A stretch of 64,000 nt of DNA from CALMEC01 sp963777565 (GTDB taxonomy: Bacteria; Actinomycetota; Thermoleophilia; Miltoncostaeales; Miltoncostaeaceae). A program made the position numbers and the translations under genes. Below are positions 44,583 through 53,707 of the stretch, one piece after another. Under the pieces are notes generated by a model that did no database searches, had not been told where the DNA came from, and worked only from the letters and a program-made list of their open reading frames with translations. Positions within the stretch are counted from its first letter, which is position 1. Each line of letters opens with the position of its first letter. Where the stretch lies: assembly GCA_963777565.1 (NCBI GenBank), contig CAVZQZ010000009.1:868001-932000 (forward strand), given 5' to 3'.

Positions 44583-47500
44583 ATGACCTCGAGATCACAT
44601 GCGAAGCTCACGTCTCGCGCCTCGCGGCGCGCAGGCCTCGGGCTGATCGTCCTCGCCGCGCTCGTGCCGGTCGGCACGGCCGGCGGGGCGGTCACCCTCG
44701 ACCCCGGCTGCAGCACGACCGGCACGACGGTCCACTGTGACCTGTGGGCCAAGCCGGGCTCCTTCACCCCGCCCGGCGGCGGGGCGGCGATCCCGGTGAT
44801 GGGCTACAGCACCAGCGCAGGAGGCCAGCCGATCATTCCGGGCCCGGCCATCGTCGCCGACCAGAACGACACCGTCGAGATCGTCCTCCACAACGACCTG
44901 ACCGTGCCGACGGGAATGCTCTTCCAGGAGCAAGCCATTAGCGTCGACCGCGACGGCCTCGGGGTGGGCACAGCGACCAAGACCTACACGTTCACGGCGT
45001 CGAGCGCCGGCACATACCTGTACGAGGCGAGCCCGTTCGTCACCTCCGGCGGCCACGGCAGCCAGTACCAGACGGCGATGGGCATGTACGGCGCGCTCGT
45101 CGTCCACCCGACGGGCCAGGCGGGCCAGGCCTACGACGCGTCCTCGGCGTTCGACGCCGAGCACCTGGTCGTCGTCGGCGAAGTCGACAAGGACCTCAAC
45201 ACGCGTCCGGACCCGTCGACGTTCGACATGCGCAACTACTCCCCTGACTACTTCCTGATCAACGGCAAGGCCTCGCCGGACACCGACGCCCTCGCGGCAA
45301 ACGCCGGCGACCGGGTGCTGCTGCGCTGGGTCAACGCCGGCGTCAAGGCGCACACCGCGTCGGTGCTCGGAGCGAACCAGCGACTCGTCGGCGAGGACGG
45401 CAACGCCCTCCCGAACCCCCGCAACCTCGTCGCCGAGACCCTCGGCGCGGGCCAGACCGAGGACGTCGTCGTCGCCCTCGATTCGAGCGCGTCCGGCAAG
45501 TACCCGGTGTACGACTCGGGTCTGTGGCTCAACAACAACTCCGCCGGCGGCATGGGCGGAGCGCTCACGTTCCTAGACGTCGCGAACACCTCGACGGACG
45601 ACACCTTCGGGCCGGCGACGACCGGTGTGGCCGTCACCGGCCCGAACCTCTCGGCGACCGTCAGCGATTCGAGCCCCAACGGCGGGTCGGACGTCGACGC
45701 CGCGGAGTACTTCGTGGACACCGTCGGCGCGGACGGTAGTGGCCGCCCCGTCGACGCGTTCACCGCGGCGGTCACCGTGCAGGTTGCCGCCGACCTCACG
45801 GCCGGTCCCAACCCGATCACCGCCGGGCCGCACACGATCTACGTCCACGGCAAGGACTCGAAGGGGAACTGGGGCCCCGTCAGCTCCGCGTTCTTCACCC
45901 CGCCTGACACCTTCGGGCCGCTCACCAAGAGCCTCACGGTGACCCCGAACCCGACCAACGGCGGGAGGGCCATCGCCATCAACGCAACCGGCGACGAGAC
46001 AACGACGGGTGGCTCCACGGTGACCCACGGCCGGGTCAGCATCGACGGCTCCGCGTACACCGATGTCTACCTCTCGAACACCCCCCTGCCCCTGACCACC
46101 ACCCCCGACCCCGTCGCCGCGGTCGACACGGTCATCCCCGCGAACGTCGTCTCGGGCCTCAACCTCGCCGAGGGGACGCACACGGTGAGCGTCGAGAGCC
46201 GCGACGCCCTCGGCAACTGGGGCCCGCCGGCGACGGCCACCCTGTACGTCGACACCACCGGTCCCACGGGGAGCAACGTCTCGGTCACGCCGACGAACGG
46301 CTCGACCGGCGTCAACGCCTCGACCCCCGCGGTGCGCGTGAAGGGCACCTTCACCGACCCCAACCCCAACCTCTTCCCGGTGCACAGCACCATCGTTGCC
46401 GGCGAGGGCTTCCTCCCGGGCACCGCGCCGGCGAACGGCGCGGGCTTCCAACTCGTGCCGACGGACGGCACGTTCGGCGGCAACCCGGAGACGCTGCAGG
46501 CGGACATCCCGCTCATCAACGTCGCCGGCCTGGGCGACGGCCACTACCAGATCGCGATCCACGGCCGTGACTCATCGGGCAACTGGGGTCCGCTCAGCAA
46601 CGCGGACCTCGTCATCGACCGGGTGGCTCCGACGGTGACCGCCCTCGCAATGGCGACGCCCGAGACGGTCACCCCGCTGGGCAACCCGCCGCGGACGAAC
46701 AACACCGCCACGACCTTCAGCGGGGCCACCAACAACCGGACGTTCACGCTGACCGCCACCGGAACGGACGCGGCCACCAGCTTCGCACGGGGCGAGTGGT
46801 GGACCGGCACGGACCCAGGCGTCGGCAAGGGCACGCCCATGGCATTCGTCGACGCCGGCACGGTCCGGGCGACCGTCGACTTCGTCGCCCTGGGCTGGAG
46901 TCCCGGCAACCGGACCCTGAACGTGCGCGCACGCGACGCGGCCGGAAACTGGAGCGCCATCCGCTCGCTCACGATCAGCGTCGTCCTGCCGAACATCATC
47001 TTCCGGGACGGATTCGAAAGCGGTAACGCGTCGGCGTGGAGCAGCATCTCGAACGCCGGCAGGGTGAGCTTCATTCCCGCCGCGAACATGAACGGAACCG
47101 GCGCGGTCGGCATGGCCGTGAACGTCGGCGGCTCCACCGCCGGCGGAAACGGCGCCGGCTACGTCACCGACAACCTGCCGCTCGCGGAGCAGACCTACCG
47201 CGCCCGGTTCAACTTCAACCCCAACAACTCCATCCCGGGTGGTGGAAACACGGGAATCACGATCTTCCGCGGCTACTCGAATGACAACGGGAATGGTCAG
47301 CGGTTCACGGTCAGCTACCGCCGCAACACCTCGGGTGCGCGCGAGGTCCGCCTCCAGGTGAACCTGGCCGGCGGCGGCAACCCGACGGCGTCGTCCGACT
47401 GGGTCGCCATCCCGAACAGCGGGACGACGCGGATCGACATCTTCTGGCGCTCCGGAGCCGCGACGGGCAACGGAACGAGGGGGACCGCGACGTTGCTGGT

Positions 47501-47678
47501 CGATCCCCCTGGTCCGGCCAGCGGATTCAAGAACCTGGGCGACATCAACACCGGCACCCAGAACCGCATCGGCTCGGTCCGGCTCGGAGTGCAGGGCCTG
47601 GGCGGCGCGACCTCAAGTCGGTCGGGCAGCCTCTACCTCGACTCCTTCCTGTCAACTCGACGCACTCCACTTCCATGA
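44583..47678 (+). CDS. Exported cupredoxin-like protein without copper ligands, with Ig-like and jelly-roll domains
   Basis: 1031 residues, ATG after GAGGAGACGAGAC. A signal peptide (RRAGLGLIVLAALVPVGTAGG) precedes two cupredoxin-like domains built like those of the upstream genes (PGPAIVADQNDTVEIVLHND; YFLINGKASPDTDALAANAGDRVLLRWVNAG). The ligand positions are lost (TYLYEASPF in place of HCH; one lone His in VKAHTASVLG). Three or four Ig-like repeats each ending in GNWGP or GNWSA follow, then a laminin-G-like module (FRDGFESGNASAWSS...SGSLYLDSFLS). It is likely a structural partner of the oxidase. The next gene overlaps its stop. Confidence 0.75.
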   Translation: MTSRSHAKLTSRASRRAGLGLIVLAALVPVGTAGGAVTLDPGCSTTGTTVHCDLWAKPGSFTPPGGGAAIPVMGYSTSAGGQPIIPGPAIVADQNDTVEIVLHNDLTVPTGMLFQEQAISVDRDGLGVGTATKTYTFTASSAGTYLYEASPFVTSGGHGSQYQTAMGMYGALVVHPTGQAGQAYDASSAFDAEHLVVVGEVDKDLNTRPDPSTFDMRNYSPDYFLINGKASPDTDALAANAGDRVLLRWVNAGVKAHTASVLGANQRLVGEDGNALPNPRNLVAETLGAGQTEDVVVALDSSASGKYPVYDSGLWLNNNSAGGMGGALTFLDVANTSTDDTFGPATTGVAVTGPNLSATVSDSSPNGGSDVDAAEYFVDTVGADGSGRPVDAFTAAVTVQVAADLTAGPNPITAGPHTIYVHGKDSKGNWGPVSSAFFTPPDTFGPLTKSLTVTPNPTNGGRAIAINATGDETTTGGSTVTHGRVSIDGSAYTDVYLSNTPLPLTTTPDPVAAVDTVIPANVVSGLNLAEGTHTVSVESRDALGNWGPPATATLYVDTTGPTGSNVSVTPTNGSTGVNASTPAVRVKGTFTDPNPNLFPVHSTIVAGEGFLPGTAPANGAGFQLVPTDGTFGGNPETLQADIPLINVAGLGDGHYQIAIHGRDSSGNWGPLSNADLVIDRVAPTVTALAMATPETVTPLGNPPRTNNTATTFSGATNNRTFTLTATGTDAATSFARGEWWTGTDPGVGKGTPMAFVDAGTVRATVDFVALGWSPGNRTLNVRARDAAGNWSAIRSLTISVVLPNIIFRDGFESGNASAWSSISNAGRVSFIPAANMNGTGAVGMAVNVGGSTAGGNGAGYVTDNLPLAEQTYRARFNFNPNNSIPGGGNTGITIFRGYSNDNGNGQRFTVSYRRNTSGAREVRLQVNLAGGGNPTASSDWVAIPNSGTTRIDIFWRSGAATGNGTRGTATLLVDPPGPASGFKNLGDINTGTQNRIGSVRLGVQGLGGATSSRSGSLYLDSFLSTRRTPLP

Positions 47679-48238
47679 GCGGCCTCGACCAGCCGGCGGT
47701 CCCAGTCCCGGAGCATCACGCTCCGGGCCCGATGGGACCGCAGCGGCGGACGCGATGGCTGCTGATCGTCGCCGCCGCCGCGGCGTCGGCGATGGGCGGG
47801 GCCCTGGCGTTCAGCGCGTTCGGGCCGTCCGCCAGGTCGGCGCAGCAGTCAGATGCATCGCACGCCCAGCATCACCAGCTCGAGGCTTCGACGCAGCCGA
47901 TCTCTCAGCAAGAGCTTGCCAGCAAGTACGGCATCAAACTGACGCTCGTGGGCGTGACCGCTGCCGGCGGCCTCGTCGACCTGCGCTTCAAGATCACCGA
48001 CGCGAAGAAGTCCCGCAAGCTCTTCAACGACCCGTCCGTAATGCCCGCGGTCGTCGCGGAGCCAACGGGGACCGTACTGCAACCACCGCATGGCGGGCAT
48101 CACGCGCACGTGACACCGGCCGACGGCGCGAGCTACTTCGTGCTGATCGGCAACGCCGGCGGCGTCGTGCAGCGCGGGGTCCCGGTGAGCGTCGTGTTCA
48201 ACACCGTCCGGGTCGAGCACATCCTGGCCGAGACGTAG
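47675..48238 (+). CDS. Membrane-anchored His-rich protein
   Basis: 187 residues whose ATG overlaps the previous stop (ATGA). A cytoplasmic N-terminus is followed by one membrane helix (RWLLIVAAAAASAMGGALAFSAFG, about 27-50), then an external part with His clusters HAQHHQ and HGGHHAH. The core domain (LASKYGIKLTLVGVTAAGGLVDLRFKITDAKKSRKLF) looks like a small beta sandwich. The His clusters next to copper-oxidase-like genes suggest binding or delivery of a metal, perhaps copper. I do not recognise a named family. Confidence 0.65.
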   Translation: MSGLDQPAVPVPEHHAPGPMGPQRRTRWLLIVAAAAASAMGGALAFSAFGPSARSAQQSDASHAQHHQLEASTQPISQQELASKYGIKLTLVGVTAAGGLVDLRFKITDAKKSRKLFNDPSVMPAVVAEPTGTVLQPPHGGHHAHVTPADGASYFVLIGNAGGVVQRGVPVSVVFNTVRVEHILAET

Positions 48239-48246
48239 GCCACCGC

Positions 48247-50541
48247 ATGCGTCGCCCGCTCCCGTGCCTGGCCGCAGGCCTGCTCGCCCTGAGCGCGGGA
48301 GCGGCCGGCGCGAACGCGGTCGCACCCCCGCCGCTCGAGCCTGTGGTGGTCACGCTCAAGGCGCAGGCGAGCCTCGGGGGAATCACGGGAACCCGGTCGG
48401 CTCTCGTCGAGGAAGTGATCCACCGCCGCAAGGCCCAGGCGGACGCGGGGTACGCGCGGTTCAGCACCCGTCTCCGTGCCTGGCATGCGAGCGGGCGAGT
48501 GACGTCCGTCAAGCGACTGTGGGTGGTCAACGCATTCGCCGTCACCGCCACGTCCGACGTGGTCGCCGCGCTCGCTGCAGACCCCGCAGTCGCGCGGATC
48601 AGTCCTGATCGGGCGCCCATCGTCCCGGCCGAGAGCGGGCCGACGGAGTGGAATGTCTCCGCACTCGGCGCACCGTCGGTCTGGAACCTGGGGGACGCCG
48701 GAAAGGGCGTCGTCGTGGCCACGCTCGACAGCGGCGTCGACATCGACCACCCCGACCTCGCGACTCGGTGGCGAGGCGGGACCAACAGCTGGTTCGACCC
48801 GTACGGGCAGCACCCGACGATGCCGACGGACCTCACGGGCCACGGCACCGGCGTGATGGGCGTCATCGTCGGCGGAAGGGCCGGCGGCACCGCGATCGGC
48901 GTCGCGCCGGGAGCCAAGTGGATCGCCGCCCGCGTGTTCAACGACCAGGGCACGAGTACCGTCAGCGCAACCCACCTGGCGTTCCAGTGGCTGCTCGATC
49001 CCGACCACAACCCCGCGACCGCGGACGCGCCGCAGGTGGTCAACGCGTCATGGTCGTTTGCGTCGCCGGGCTGCAACCTCGAATTCGCGCCGGACATCCA
49101 GTCACTGCGGTCGGCCGGCATCCTCCCGGTCTTCGCCGCGGGCAACTTCGCGAGCGCCGACGCAAGTCCCGCGAACAACCCCGGTGCTCTGGCCGTGGGC
49201 TCGACAACGGCCACCGACGCGATCGCGACCGACTCGAGCCGTGGTCCGTCGGCGTGCGGAGAGGCCTCCACGACGTTTCCCGAGATCACCGCGCCGGGCG
49301 TGGGGATCCGCACGGCGGACCTCCTCGGCCAGTACTCCACCCAATCGGGGACGTCCCTCGCGGCGCCGCACGTCGCCGGGGCGCTTGCGCTCATGCTGAG
49401 CGCCCACCCCGGCATCACTGCCGTCGAGCAGGAGGCGGGGCTCGAGCAGACCGCCATCGATCTCGGAACGCCCGGCCCGGACGACACGTTCGGCCACGGC
49501 CGGCTGGACGCGCTGGCCGCGTACCGGTGGGCGACGGGTCCACTACCGGACTTGACGGGCCCGCTCGTGTCGGGCGCCGGCGCGTCACCCTCGCCGGTGG
49601 GCACGGGCCCGGTGGACCTCACCGCCACGGCGGTCGATGCCGCCGGTATTACGGCTGCGGCCGAGTGGTTCGAGGGCGCTGACCCGGGACCCGGGCACGG
49701 CAGCCCCATGATCGCGCTCGACGGCGCGTTCGACCAGGCCACGGAATCCCTCACCGCGACCATCGAGGCCTCCGCGCTCGCTCTCGGGACCCACACGATC
49801 AGCATCCGCGCGAGGGACGACTCCGGCAACTGGGGAGCACCGGGCACCGCGACGTTCATCGTCGATCATGCGGGCCCGGCGATCATCAACCTCGCCGTCA
49901 CGCCGACCCCCACGGCCGGCGCCACCTCGGCGACCCTGACGGGCGTCGCCAACGACCCGGTGGGGCCGGTCGCGGGAATCGCCGCCGCTGAGTGGTTCAT
50001 GGGCGGCGACCCGGGACTCGGCAATGCCGTCGCCATTCAGGCATCGGACGGCGCATTCGATCACCCGAGCGAGGCGATCACCGCATCGATCGACGTGGCC
50101 GGACTCGAGCCCGGTCTGTACACCATCTTCGTCCGTGCCCGCGACGTCGCCGGCAACTGGGGCCCGGCGGCGCCGTTCACGCTCACCATAACGTTCCCTG
50201 CACCGCCCGAGCCACGGACCGGCGGCGGCGGACCAACTCCTCCCCCCGCGACCGGCGGCACGCTCACCGGCTCGTCAGCCCCGCCACGTCCGCCAACGCT
50301 TGGCTCCCGGACGCTGCGCCTCGGTATGCGGGGCCCGGACGTCAGCCGGCTCCAGCGCATCCTCCACGGTCGCGGGTTGCCGGTCGCCGTCAACGGCACG
50401 TTCGGACCGAGGACCAGGAACGCCGTGCGGCTCATGCAGCGGCGCCTGCGCCTACGGACGACGGGCGTCGCCGACGCGCGCTTCCTGAGGCGCCTCGGCA
50501 TCGCGAGTCACTCCGCAGCCGGTATGACCACCCAACGCTGA
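48247..50541 (+). CDS. Subtilisin-like protease with peptidoglycan-binding C-terminus
   Basis: 764-residue exported S8 protease. A signal peptide and I9-type propeptide (PVVVTLKAQASLGGITG...VVNAFAVTATSDVVAALAADPAVARI) precede a catalytic domain with Asp161 (TLDSGVDIDHP), His199 (GHGTGVMG) and Ser370 (SGTSLAAPHVAG). Two Ig-like domains with AAEWFEGADPGPG and AAEWFMGGDPGLG follow. A Pro/Gly linker leads to a peptidoglycan-binding domain (LRLGMRGPDVSRLQRIL) of the same type as at the end of the giant protein. It probably processes or remodels the surface proteins encoded upstream. Confidence 0.85.
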   Translation: MRRPLPCLAAGLLALSAGAAGANAVAPPPLEPVVVTLKAQASLGGITGTRSALVEEVIHRRKAQADAGYARFSTRLRAWHASGRVTSVKRLWVVNAFAVTATSDVVAALAADPAVARISPDRAPIVPAESGPTEWNVSALGAPSVWNLGDAGKGVVVATLDSGVDIDHPDLATRWRGGTNSWFDPYGQHPTMPTDLTGHGTGVMGVIVGGRAGGTAIGVAPGAKWIAARVFNDQGTSTVSATHLAFQWLLDPDHNPATADAPQVVNASWSFASPGCNLEFAPDIQSLRSAGILPVFAAGNFASADASPANNPGALAVGSTTATDAIATDSSRGPSACGEASTTFPEITAPGVGIRTADLLGQYSTQSGTSLAAPHVAGALALMLSAHPGITAVEQEAGLEQTAIDLGTPGPDDTFGHGRLDALAAYRWATGPLPDLTGPLVSGAGASPSPVGTGPVDLTATAVDAAGITAAAEWFEGADPGPGHGSPMIALDGAFDQATESLTATIEASALALGTHTISIRARDDSGNWGAPGTATFIVDHAGPAIINLAVTPTPTAGATSATLTGVANDPVGPVAGIAAAEWFMGGDPGLGNAVAIQASDGAFDHPSEAITASIDVAGLEPGLYTIFVRARDVAGNWGPAAPFTLTITFPAPPEPRTGGGGPTPPPATGGTLTGSSAPPRPPTLGSRTLRLGMRGPDVSRLQRILHGRGLPVAVNGTFGPRTRNAVRLMQRRLRLRTTGVADARFLRRLGIASHSAAGMTTQR

Positions 50542-50569
50542 TCCACCCACCACCCGAAGGAGCGCTTCC

Positions 50570-50737
50570 ATGCCGTTCGACTTCTCCGTGACCCAGATGA
50601 TCATCGTGCTCGTCGTCGCACTGCTCGTGTTCGGGCCGCGCCGGCTCCCCGACGTCGGGCGCGGCATCGGCCAGGGGCTTCGCGAGCTGCGCGGCTCGCT
50701 GCGCGACAGCGCCTCGACCGAGACCGACACCGATTAG
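50570..50737 (+). CDS. tatA: TatA/MttA-family translocase component
   Basis: 55-residue protein: an N-terminal membrane helix (TQMIIVLVVALLVFGPRRLPDVGRG) with the FG-P-x-x-LP hinge typical of TatA, then the amphipathic helix GIGQGLRELRGSLRDS and an acidic end. AAGGAG precedes the ATG at 50570. TatA forms the protein-conducting element of twin-arginine export. Its position at the end of the surface cluster, which includes a Tat-signal oxidase, suggests that it supports export of those products. tatC is not in the window. Confidence 0.85.
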   Translation: MPFDFSVTQMIIVLVVALLVFGPRRLPDVGRGIGQGLRELRGSLRDSASTETDTD

Positions 50738-50972
50738 CTCCCACCCCGACCGGTGGGCGCTTGCCGATCGCGTTCGGAGGTAGGTTGCGGACCCGTGGTC
50801 GCCGAGCCGTTCCCGCTCCACCCCGCACCACCTGCCCGGTGCGGATGAGCGAACCGGAGTAGTTCGACGCCGCGCGCCGCGGGTGTGGCGCAACGAACCC
50901 TAGGATGGCTGTCGGGTATCAGGACCTGCGCTGGATGCTCTTTCCGGAGAGACCAGCCCGCAGGAGGACCCC

Positions 50973-51581
50973 GTGTCGACCGACATCCGACCCGCCCCCA
51001 GGACCGAGTCCGCCCGTGCCGGCGCGATCGTCATGGCCGCCGCCGCGGGCGACGAGGGAGCGTGGCGGATGCTCGTGCAGCGGTACGAGCGGCTCGTCCG
51101 CAGCGAGGTCCACCGCGTCCAGCGCCTCTCCCGGGAGGACTACGAGGACGCGGTGGCGACCACATGGCTGCGACTCGTGGACCATATCTCCGAGCTCCAC
51201 AACGCGGACGCCGTCGCGTCGTGGCTGCGGACTACGGCGTATCGGGAGGCGCTGCGAATCAGCCGGGCTCGCGCGCGGGCGGCCGAAGTCGGGCTGTCGT
51301 CCGTATCGCTGGGCGATGAGCCGGATCTGACCCGCAACATCATGCGCGGCCAGATTCGCCGGGCGATCGCGTCGGCGATGGGCGACCTCTCCCCAACGGG
51401 GCGGCGCCTGCTGACCGCGTTGCTGGAAGACCCTGACATGAGCTACCGAGAGCTCGAGGAGGACCACGGCATCGGGATCGGCAGCATCGGGCCGATCCGC
51501 GCCCGCGTGTTCCGTCGGGTTCGCACGAGCCTCGACGAGATCGGCGTCACGGACTCCCGGCTTGACTCCTGGGGAGCATGA
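50973..51581 (+). CDS. ECF-type RNA polymerase sigma factor
   Basis: 202-residue sigma-70-family factor. Region 2 is AAAAGDEGAWRMLVQRYERLVRSEVHRV...YEDAVATTWLRLVDH; region 4 is LSPTGRRLLTALLEDPDMSYRELEEDHGIGIGSIGPIRARVFRRV. The GTG is preceded by AGGAGG at 5 bases. The next gene overlaps its stop by 4 bases, as anti-sigma genes often do, yet that protein does not look like a usual zinc anti-sigma factor. Target promoters unknown. Confidence 0.88.
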   Translation: MSTDIRPAPRTESARAGAIVMAAAAGDEGAWRMLVQRYERLVRSEVHRVQRLSREDYEDAVATTWLRLVDHISELHNADAVASWLRTTAYREALRISRARARAAEVGLSSVSLGDEPDLTRNIMRGQIRRAIASAMGDLSPTGRRLLTALLEDPDMSYRELEEDHGIGIGSIGPIRARVFRRVRTSLDEIGVTDSRLDSWGA

Positions 51582-52081
51582 CACCCGCGCGGCGGGCGAC
51601 GTCGCATGGAGTGGACGGGGTGGGCGGTGAACTGGTGGCACCGCCAGCCGACCGGCCCCCGCCGACCGGTGCCCGATCGGGCCGGGAGTTGGCGGCGCTC
51701 ATGCGCGCCGACAGCGCTGCGGAGCGGGCACCCCTGGTCGCCGACACGGGGTGGGGCGGCGGGCATGAGACGGGCACCATGCGGGTCCTGGTGTTCCACG
51801 CGGAGGGCCTCGTCATCGTGCTCGAGGTCACCGAGCACGATGACGGTCTGCGGGTCCACGGCCTGGTGCGGCCGGTGCCGGCCGGGACCGCTCGGGTGTG
51901 GAGGCGACGGGGGCGCGCGCCCGCGGTGGCGTGCGACCGCCAGGGATGGTTCGAGCTGGCCCCGATCGAACGGGGTCCGGTGAGTCTCGCGCTCCAGGTC
52001 GCGGGTCCCCCACCGGCGCGAATCGTGACCGACTGGGTCGCGATCGACGCCAGCCCGGCCCGTCGCGGAGAGGTGTCGTGA
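51578..52081 (+). CDS. Unknown protein coupled to the ECF sigma factor
   Basis: 167 residues starting in the overlap ATGA with the sigma factor gene. The first 40 residues are Pro/Ala/Arg-rich and probably flexible (a short helix GRELAALMRAD). The rest is beta-rich (MRVLVFHAEGLVIVLEVTEHDDGLRVHGLVRPV...FELAPIERGPVSLALQVAG...IVTDWVAI), consistent with an Ig or carboxypeptidase-regulatory-like sandwich. No membrane helix and no HxxxCxxC zinc motif are present, so it is not a standard anti-sigma factor. Confidence 0.65.
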   Translation: MTPARRATSHGVDGVGGELVAPPADRPPPTGARSGRELAALMRADSAAERAPLVADTGWGGGHETGTMRVLVFHAEGLVIVLEVTEHDDGLRVHGLVRPVPAGTARVWRRRGRAPAVACDRQGWFELAPIERGPVSLALQVAGPPPARIVTDWVAIDASPARRGEVS

Positions 52082-52176
52082 TTCGACACCAAGGGTCCCT
52101 GCCCAGCCCGGTGCCTCGCTGCGAGCGTGATGCTCGCCGACCGCACCAACCGAACGATTCGGGATCAGGAGTCACC

Positions 52177-52389
52177 ATGCGCACCGACCTTGACACGTCA
52201 TCCCCCAAATGGCCGGGCGACAACCCGGCCGACGACGGCTTCACCCAAATCGAGTTCCCTCCCAGCTACAGCGACTTCGCGAACGCACGCCGCCGCTTCC
52301 TCGACCTCATCTCCCTGGACGCCGCCCTGAACGGTGCAGCGCCCGGGCCGCCCGCGCAGGGCACCCGGGTCTCGAGGTTCACCGCCTGA
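52177..52389 (+). CDS. Small unknown protein in the sigma-factor operon
   Basis: 70-residue protein with AGGAG 6 bases before its ATG. It has an acidic N-terminus with WPGDNPADDGFTQIEFPP and one helix (YSDFANARRRFLDLISLDAALNG). There are no Cys residues and no membrane helix. Its place 95 bases after the second gene of the sigma-factor unit, on the same strand, suggests cotranscription. No family recognised. Confidence 0.5.
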   Translation: MRTDLDTSSPKWPGDNPADDGFTQIEFPPSYSDFANARRRFLDLISLDAALNGAAPGPPAQGTRVSRFTA

Positions 52390-52549
52390 GCGATCGCGGG
52401 ACACGACGCCCACGTGGGCAGGGATCGGTGGTCCCCAGTCGCCGATCCCGCCCGGGCGAAGGCCCGCCAGGAGCATTGCGGCGACACCCCGTCTCACGCA
52501 GGCAGCCACGGCCGGGTGCCGAATGGTGGTGTGAGGAAAGGAGCCTGCT

Positions 52550-52981
52550 GTGACGGAAGTGGTCCAGATCCAGGGAGCGAACTCGACGGCGAAGATCCGA
52601 AACGTCGTCGCCGTCGCGATCCTGTCGTTCATCACGCTCGGCATCTACGTGATCTTCTGGTGGTACTACATCAACCGGGAGATGGCCGACTACGGTCGCG
52701 CGCTGGGCACCGCGGAGCTCGGCGACAACCCGGGCAAGTCGACGCTCGCGCTGTTCCCCGGCGCCCTGATCATCGTGCCGGCGCTCTGGACGACGGTCAC
52801 CACGTTCAAGCGCGTTCAGGCGGCGCAGCGCCTGTCGGGGCAGGCTCCTCAGCTGAACGGCTGGCTCGGCCTGGTGATCTACGTCGTCATCTCGCCCGTC
52901 CTGTACGCCTATATGCAGAGCGGGCTCAACGCCGTGTGGCGCGCCCAGGCGACGGCTGGACCGCCGGCCACGGCGGCGTAG
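52550..52981 (+). CDS. DUF4234-type membrane protein
   Basis: 143 residues with three membrane helices: NVVAVAILSFITLGIYVIFWWYYI (about 18-41), STLALFPGALIIVPALWTTV and WLGLVIYVVISPVLYAYM. The opening pattern LSFITLGIYVIFWWYYINREMADYG matches the DUF4234 family of small membrane proteins. GGAAAGGAG precedes the GTG start. Function unknown. Confidence 0.7.
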   Translation: MTEVVQIQGANSTAKIRNVVAVAILSFITLGIYVIFWWYYINREMADYGRALGTAELGDNPGKSTLALFPGALIIVPALWTTVTTFKRVQAAQRLSGQAPQLNGWLGLVIYVVISPVLYAYMQSGLNAVWRAQATAGPPATAA

Positions 52982-53076
52982 GATCTCCGTAATCGCATTC
53001 CCGGAATCGACGCTCGTCAGGTTCCGTAAGTAACGTCCCGCTCGCAGTCTTTCCACCGCCTCCCGAAGGAGCTCGA

Positions 53077-53454
53077 ATGTTCGTTGCGCTGCTTGTTCGT
53101 CTGGCGATCACCGCCGTGGCGTTCGCGGTGGCGGAGGCGGTGCTGTCCGGGATGGAGGTGTCCGGCGGCTTCTGGACCTACCTGTGGATCGCTCTGATCT
53201 TCGGCGTCGTCAACGCGATCATCGGAACGATCCTGCACATCCTGGCGTTGCCGCTGACGATCCTCACGTTCGGGCTCTTCGCGATCCTCGTCAACGCGCT
53301 GCTGCTCGAGATCACCGACGCCCTCACGTCGAAGCTCACCATCGACGATTTCTTCTGGACCACGATCTGGGCGACGATCATCATCTCCGTCGTGTCGATC
53401 GTGATCGAGGCGGTCGTCGTGAGGGTCTTCGACCGGCCGCGCCGCACGGCCTGA
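53077..53454 (+). CDS. Phage-holin-family-4-type membrane protein
   Basis: 125 residues, four membrane helices, with the family pattern GGFWTYLWIALIFGVVNAIIGTILHILALPLTILTFGLFAILVNALLLEITDAL. Despite the holin name, chromosomal members are widespread in actinobacteria and cyanobacteria and are not phage genes; their role is unknown. GAAGGAG precedes the ATG. Confidence 0.8.
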   Translation: MFVALLVRLAITAVAFAVAEAVLSGMEVSGGFWTYLWIALIFGVVNAIIGTILHILALPLTILTFGLFAILVNALLLEITDALTSKLTIDDFFWTTIWATIIISVVSIVIEAVVVRVFDRPRRTA

Positions 53455-53707
53455 CCTGCCTCGGTCCTCTGCCGGCTCCGCCTCCCCGCGTGCCACAAGG
53501 CGCCGTCGGAGCGCAGCAGGTGTCGTCCTTGGTCGCGTTGTTCGTCACGACCCAATCCCGTCCAGGCCGGTGGTTGAGGAAGCCCCGGATGAGGAAGCTC
53601 CGGAGGTCGAGCCAAGCGCCGCAAACGGTCGGCGAAGCGTCGCCACCCCGTCCGGTCGGGCGGTCGACGTTGTCGACGTGTGGCCATTGGAGTTGATCGA
53701 GCGACGC

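Noticed and set aside
40955..44598. Long minus-strand frames opposite the oxidase-like genes (40955-43147, 43198-44598)
   Set aside because: They are shadows of well-supported plus-strand genes and show no conserved motif or start signal.
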